Shown piece by piece: positions 56,001 through 62,000 of a DNA stretch of 64,000 bases. The notes below the pieces were generated by a model. The model was not told the origin of the DNA. It worked only from the letters and a program-made list of their open reading frames with translations, and ran no database searches. Source of the stretch: Sinohyriopsis cumingii (taxonomy: Eukaryota > Mollusca > Bivalvia > Unionida > Unionidae); assembly GCA_028554795.2 (NCBI GenBank), contig CM068839.1:14105220-14169219 (forward strand), written 5' to 3'. Both the position numbers and the translations under genes were made by a program. Each line of letters begins with the position of its first letter. The first letter of the stretch is position 1.

Positions 56001-59000
56001 TGTTGAAAATGATAAACATTTACATTTGGAGAAAAAGGGGCAAATGTCAGAGGCCAGGTCTGGTTCTCTCCAAAGACAATAAATAATGTCAAGTGGTGAT
56101 ATGGGGGTGCATATGCATCCACAACATTAGAATATTAACAAGTGTACATGGAAATAAATGTTCCAAATTATCTTGTGAATCTGGATACCAGTTTATGGTC
56201 TATTCTAGTTCAGTATTTCCAAGAAAGTTGTTATCTTTTTCAGGACAGCAATGCATTTGCTTCATGATCTGATCATACCGGAATACAGCACTAGAAACTA
56301 TAAGAGGCAGCAGCTTGCCAGCACAGTCACCTGACATAAACATAATCGAAAATATATGGTTGTTTATTAAATGGTGGCTTCTTTTTAGACTCATTTGATA
56401 AATTGCAATGACAGTTTGTTAGTGAGATCCAGTGTATATGGATAGACTTTTCCCTGTCATATTCACAGTCTGTATAAGTATATTCCCAGACGATTAATGC
56501 AAGTAATATGATTGAAAGGATAATAACATTAATTTTCTGATTCCCATTGGAGGCCTCATTACCATTTTGAAAGTCAACTTGACTTTTCACAGAAAACAAA
56601 ATGGCAGTCATTTTACTGAATACTTTTTGTATGTGCTTGTATATTACAAGAAAGTCATTATTGAAATTGTCTAAAACAAATGCTGCATACACGTATGATT
56701 TTAGGAAGAACCAGAAGAAACAGAAAGAAGTGCTAAGGGAACTGAGGGAGATGTTCCATGCCTCAGCCATCTTTGATATTGAGACCACCACATCAGTGCT
56801 TTTGGTATGTTCTGTGTAAACCTTGAAGTCTTTTTTCTGTTTGTTAGGAAGTTTATTAAAAAGCATAAGTCTGTATTGGGTACTGCTTGTTATGGTATAA
56901 AGACTTTATGCTAATGACTTACGAATATTATCAACATGTTTATTGTTTGTAATCAGTTCTATATACAGTACTCTGTGGCAACATCCTGAAGTTCTTTTGT
57001 TTTCTTTATGACATGTTGGTTGTTCACCATGATGATCAGTCAGACATCGATATGGCCATGATGTACCATGGGATTGTATTTTGTATTTCATGGTCATAAA
57101 AAAGGGAAATTCAGTTTATGCAATACACGAAGAGCCATTAATTATTAATCATTGTTAGACTATTGACAGCTGTGAATTTCATCATCAGGGACCAAAACAT
57201 GGGGTTTGGGTAGTTATTTAACCATTATATTTCTAGAATAATAAATTAAGTTGATTTAAAAAGATAGGAATTTACTAAACTTTCTTGAGTTATATTTTCT
57301 ATTTCATATTCTGAGTTTCTTTCAATTTTTTTAAGGAAATGTGGATATTGTTCAGCTGTATGGACATATAAAGAGGACACATAATATGCATTTAATGAAC
57401 AGTTGATTGAAATTGCCTAAAATTTACAAATGTACTTAGAATTGCAATAGGTTCGAGTCTAGGATGCGGTTAATGTGGGTATGTGAGAAAGCTTGCCAGT
57501 AGCTTCTTGTGGGTCGGTGGTTCTTTCCTGGGTTCTTCCTCCACCATTGATACTGGCCGCCAACAAGAGTTGCAATAATTTTGTGCAGTGGCCAGTTTTG
57601 AACTCTCCAAATTATTATGCCATTGTGTCAGTCAGTCACAGCAAATATTCTATCCTTTCCATCCAATATTGAACCAGAAATATTTGCATCTATTTAGCAA
57701 CTTTTTAAAGTTATTTTTTATTGAACAAAAGATAAAATCTACAACCCTATTTATGCGTATTCTAATAAATTTATTTTCTGTCAGTATTGTGTTTATTATC
57801 TCATGTAAGAAAGAACATTATACATCATCATGTTCATTAACTGAGATTTTCCTACGTTTTATTTGTAAAAGGGGTAGCTACAGATGTAGCCTGTTTTACC
57901 CTCCCCCCAATTCATTCACTGACTTCTCCTAAAGAGAATAAAAAGTAATGTAACTAATATAATGAATTTTATTCCAGTTCAGCTCAAAGAAAGGTGTTAA
58001 ATTTCATACACAATGAAAGTTAGAAATGAACAAGTCAGTAGGTTTAATTTGTACTTTGTACTTTATAACCTACAGGATCTGTCAAACTACAAGTATGACA
58101 TGATGGTGACCAAAAGCCTGGACATTCTAAACAAGTTGTACTCATCCCAAAGTGACATGTTCCAGCTGGCACTGGAAGCACAGGTATGAAGAAAAGGAAG
58201 TAGCATCAAAGGAGAATGGGTCAAAGGTCATATGAGGGTAGAATGCTGAAACTATTACCTAGCATTTCATTATTCTTAAAAACAAGTCTTTAGATTGTTG
58301 CGATTGATGACATAATATAGTCCAAAAGTACAATTTTGACACTTTATTTACCATATACACTCACTTATAAGTCAAGTCAAACTGCAAACAACAAAGATCC
58401 TGATCTGCTATAACATAATGTACATGTAGATCAAGGTCTGTGTTATTTGTTCTACTGATTACTCCTAAAAAACTGCAGACCCAGGTCTGCTGGTGCATTT
58501 TGAAATGTCAGATCTGGGTATGTGCAGCTTGCAGTTGGACTCATAAGCAAGTATATATTGTAACAATTCATAATTTTTTAAAATTTGAATGTGACTTCAG
58601 CACAGCATCAACGTACAATAACTGTGTACCATGGTATTGTATTGAGTAAATTGTGGTGCTCAGCAAGTACATGTTACAATTCCATTTATGTTACTGATCA
58701 CTGTTGGCATAAACAGACATCTTGTAATAAAAAGCTATGCTGTGTTGTAGTAATTAATCAATTAACAAGTACTTCCTGTAACATCATGTCTCACCCTTTT
58801 TTTAAAATTTCTTCATTGTACCATCTTTGTAATGGCTTTATGAGCTTGCACAAAAACATTAATGTTGGTTTACACAAACATTAACACTGGCTTGCACAAA
58901 CACTTGAATATTGGTTTGCACAGAATTTTTAATGTTAGTTTGCACACAGAGGTTGACATTTGCTTGCATAAAAACTTTGCACAGAAGCTTTAAAATTGGC

Positions 59001-62000
59001 TTGCACAAAACCTTTAAAACATGCTTGCACAAAATGTTAACATTAGCTTGCACAATAATATTAACATTGACTTGCACAGAAACTTTAAAACGGCTTCACA
59101 AAATTTAACATTAGCTTGCACTAAAATGTTAAGATTGGCTTGCACAAAAACTTTAACACTAGCTTGCACATACACTTTAACCGTTGACTTGTACAAGAAC
59201 ATTAACACTGACTTGCAAATTTACTTGCACAAAAACATTTGCATTGATTTACTTGCACAAAAACATTTGCATTGGTCTTCACACAAACATTATCAAAAGT
59301 TTGCACAATAACTTTAGCATGGAGTTGACACTATGAACACCAATATCAGCATGTCTTTGTCTTGCACTTTTCTCTGATAAAGTTGATGCAATGAATTTTC
59401 AAATCCTCCAAATAAAATTATGAATGAGTTAAAACGTAGCATACAAATTTCAGTAACTTGAATGTTTTATAGTTCAGCATTGTAAGCACTGAAGTATTGG
59501 CTCCATTATAAATAAAAGTAGTTCCATTAATGTTGGTGCACATTTCCTTCATTGGGAAGTGGGTAACGTAAACTTCACTGCATTCAAAGCAGCTGTCTAT
59601 TTAAAATTTACAGAAGTGTTAAATTAAAAGTCTATTTTTAATATATACTATATATACTCATTTATAAAATGAGCCCAACTGCAATCTGCACAGACTCGGG
59701 TCTGCTGTCACAAAATGCACTGGCGGATCTGGGTCTATGCAATTTATTAGGAATAATCAGTAGGACAAACAACATAGACCTTGATCTGCAGGCACATTAT
59801 GTGATGGTAGATAGGATCTTTGTTCTTTGCAGTTTTACTCAACTTATAAGTGAGTATATATGGTATTATTAATGTATAAAACTGTAATATATCAATGCTG
59901 AATATTTTTCTGTCCCAAGTATAATAATAGGTTCTGCTCACATAGACAAATGTTGGACTGTAAATACCACAAATATGAAAGTCATGTTTTGATCATTTGG
60001 ATATTTTATAGGTTCTGGTAACGCACGACTCAGCCCGTGTTCATCGTGAGGTTCAGAGAAGCCTGCCAGTCCTGAGGCGCCTTTCCAAACAGAAACTTAA
60101 TGAGCAGCAGGTTCTACTTATGAATGAGATTCTCAATGAACTGGCAGAGTAAATAATCCATACATTATTTGATCAGGACATAATTATGAATGATATTCTC
60201 AATGAACTGGCAGAGTAAATAATCCATACATTATTTGATCAGGACATAATTATGAATGTGATTCTCAGTGAACTGGCAGAGTAAACAATCCATACATTAT
60301 TTGATCAGGACATAATTATGAATGAGATTCTCAATGAACTGGCAGAGTAAATAATCCATACATTATTTGATCAGGACATAATTATGAATGTGATTCTCAG
60401 TGAACTGGCAGAGTAAATAATCCAAACATTATTTGATCAGGACATAATTATGAATGAGATTCTCAGTGAACTGGCAGAGTAAATAATCCATACATTATTT
60501 GATCAGGACGTAATTATGAATGAGATTCTCAATGAACTGGCAGAGTAAATAACCCGTACATTATTTGATCAGGACATAATTATGAATGAGATTCTCAATG
60601 AACTGGCAGAGTAAATAATCCATACATTATTTGATCAGGACATAATTATGAATGAGATTCTCAATGAACTGGCAGAGTAAATAATCCATACATTATTTGA
60701 TCAGGACGTAATTATGAATGAGATTCTCAATGAACTGGCAGAGTAAATAATCCATACATTATTTGATCAGGACGTAATTATGAATGAGATTCTCAATGAA
60801 CTGGCAGAGTAAATAATCCATACATTATTTGATCAGGACATAATTATGAATGAGATTCTCAATGAACTGGCAGAGTAAATAATCCATACATTATTTGATC
60901 AGGATGTAATTATGAATGAGATTCTCAGTGAATTGGCAGAGTAAATAATCCGTACATTATTTGATCAGGACATAATTATGAATGAGATTCTCAATGAACT
61001 GGCAGAGTAAATAATCCATACATTATTTGATCAGGACATAATTATGAATGAGATTCTCAAAGAACTGGCAGAGTAAATAATCCATACATTATTTGATCAG
61101 GACGTAATTATGAATGAGATTCTCAATGAACTGGCAGAGTAAATAATCCATACATTATTTGATCAGGACGTAATTATGAATGAGATTCTCAATGAACTGG
61201 CAGAGTAAATAATCCATACATTATTTGATCAGGACATAATTATGAATGAGATTCTCAATGAACTGGCAGAGTAAATAATCCATACATTATTTGATCAGGA
61301 CGTAATTATGAATGAGATTCTCAGTGAACTGGCAGAGTAATTAATCTGTACATTATTTGATCAGGACATAATTATGAATGAGATTCTCAATGAACTGGCA
61401 GAGTAAATAATCCATACATTATTTGATCAGGACATAATTATGAATGAGATTCTCAATGAACTGGCAGAGTAAATAATCCATACATTATTTGATCAGGACA
61501 TAATTATGAATGAGATTCTCAATGAACTGGCAGAGTAAATAATCCATACATTATTTGATCAGGACATAATTTCTTTCATCACATGACTATTGTGATAACA
61601 CCTATTGAGCTCATAATGACATCATTACATCATGCTGAGGAAAGGAGTAAGTACACATGCATCCTGTTGTATTTCAAAGTCATTTCATGACACTGTTCTG
61701 TGGTTTGTTTGTAAAGTGATAAATAGAATCTTTCATTTATACTCATTTCAGATGAAATTTATGAAACTCACCAAATAATTGAATCTTTCACTTGCTGAGA
61801 CAAACAAAAGATATAAATTATTTGACTTCATACATAAATTTCATTTGAATTGAGCACTCATGTAAGTTCCTTAAATTTATATATTGCCCATTCACAGTCA
61901 ATACTTGTTCATTTCATGCTCAGATACCAGTGTATGTGCTTGTGTTTGCTGTTGATAGCAGCAATTAGTTGCCAGAATTGTATTATTTATTCAGACTCTA

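Noticed and set aside
56327-56866. 179-codon minus-strand open frame with a hydrophobic segment
   Set aside because: Lies antisense to a conserved exon, in AT-rich intron, with no recognisable domain; a transmembrane-like stretch is expected by chance from T-rich sequence.
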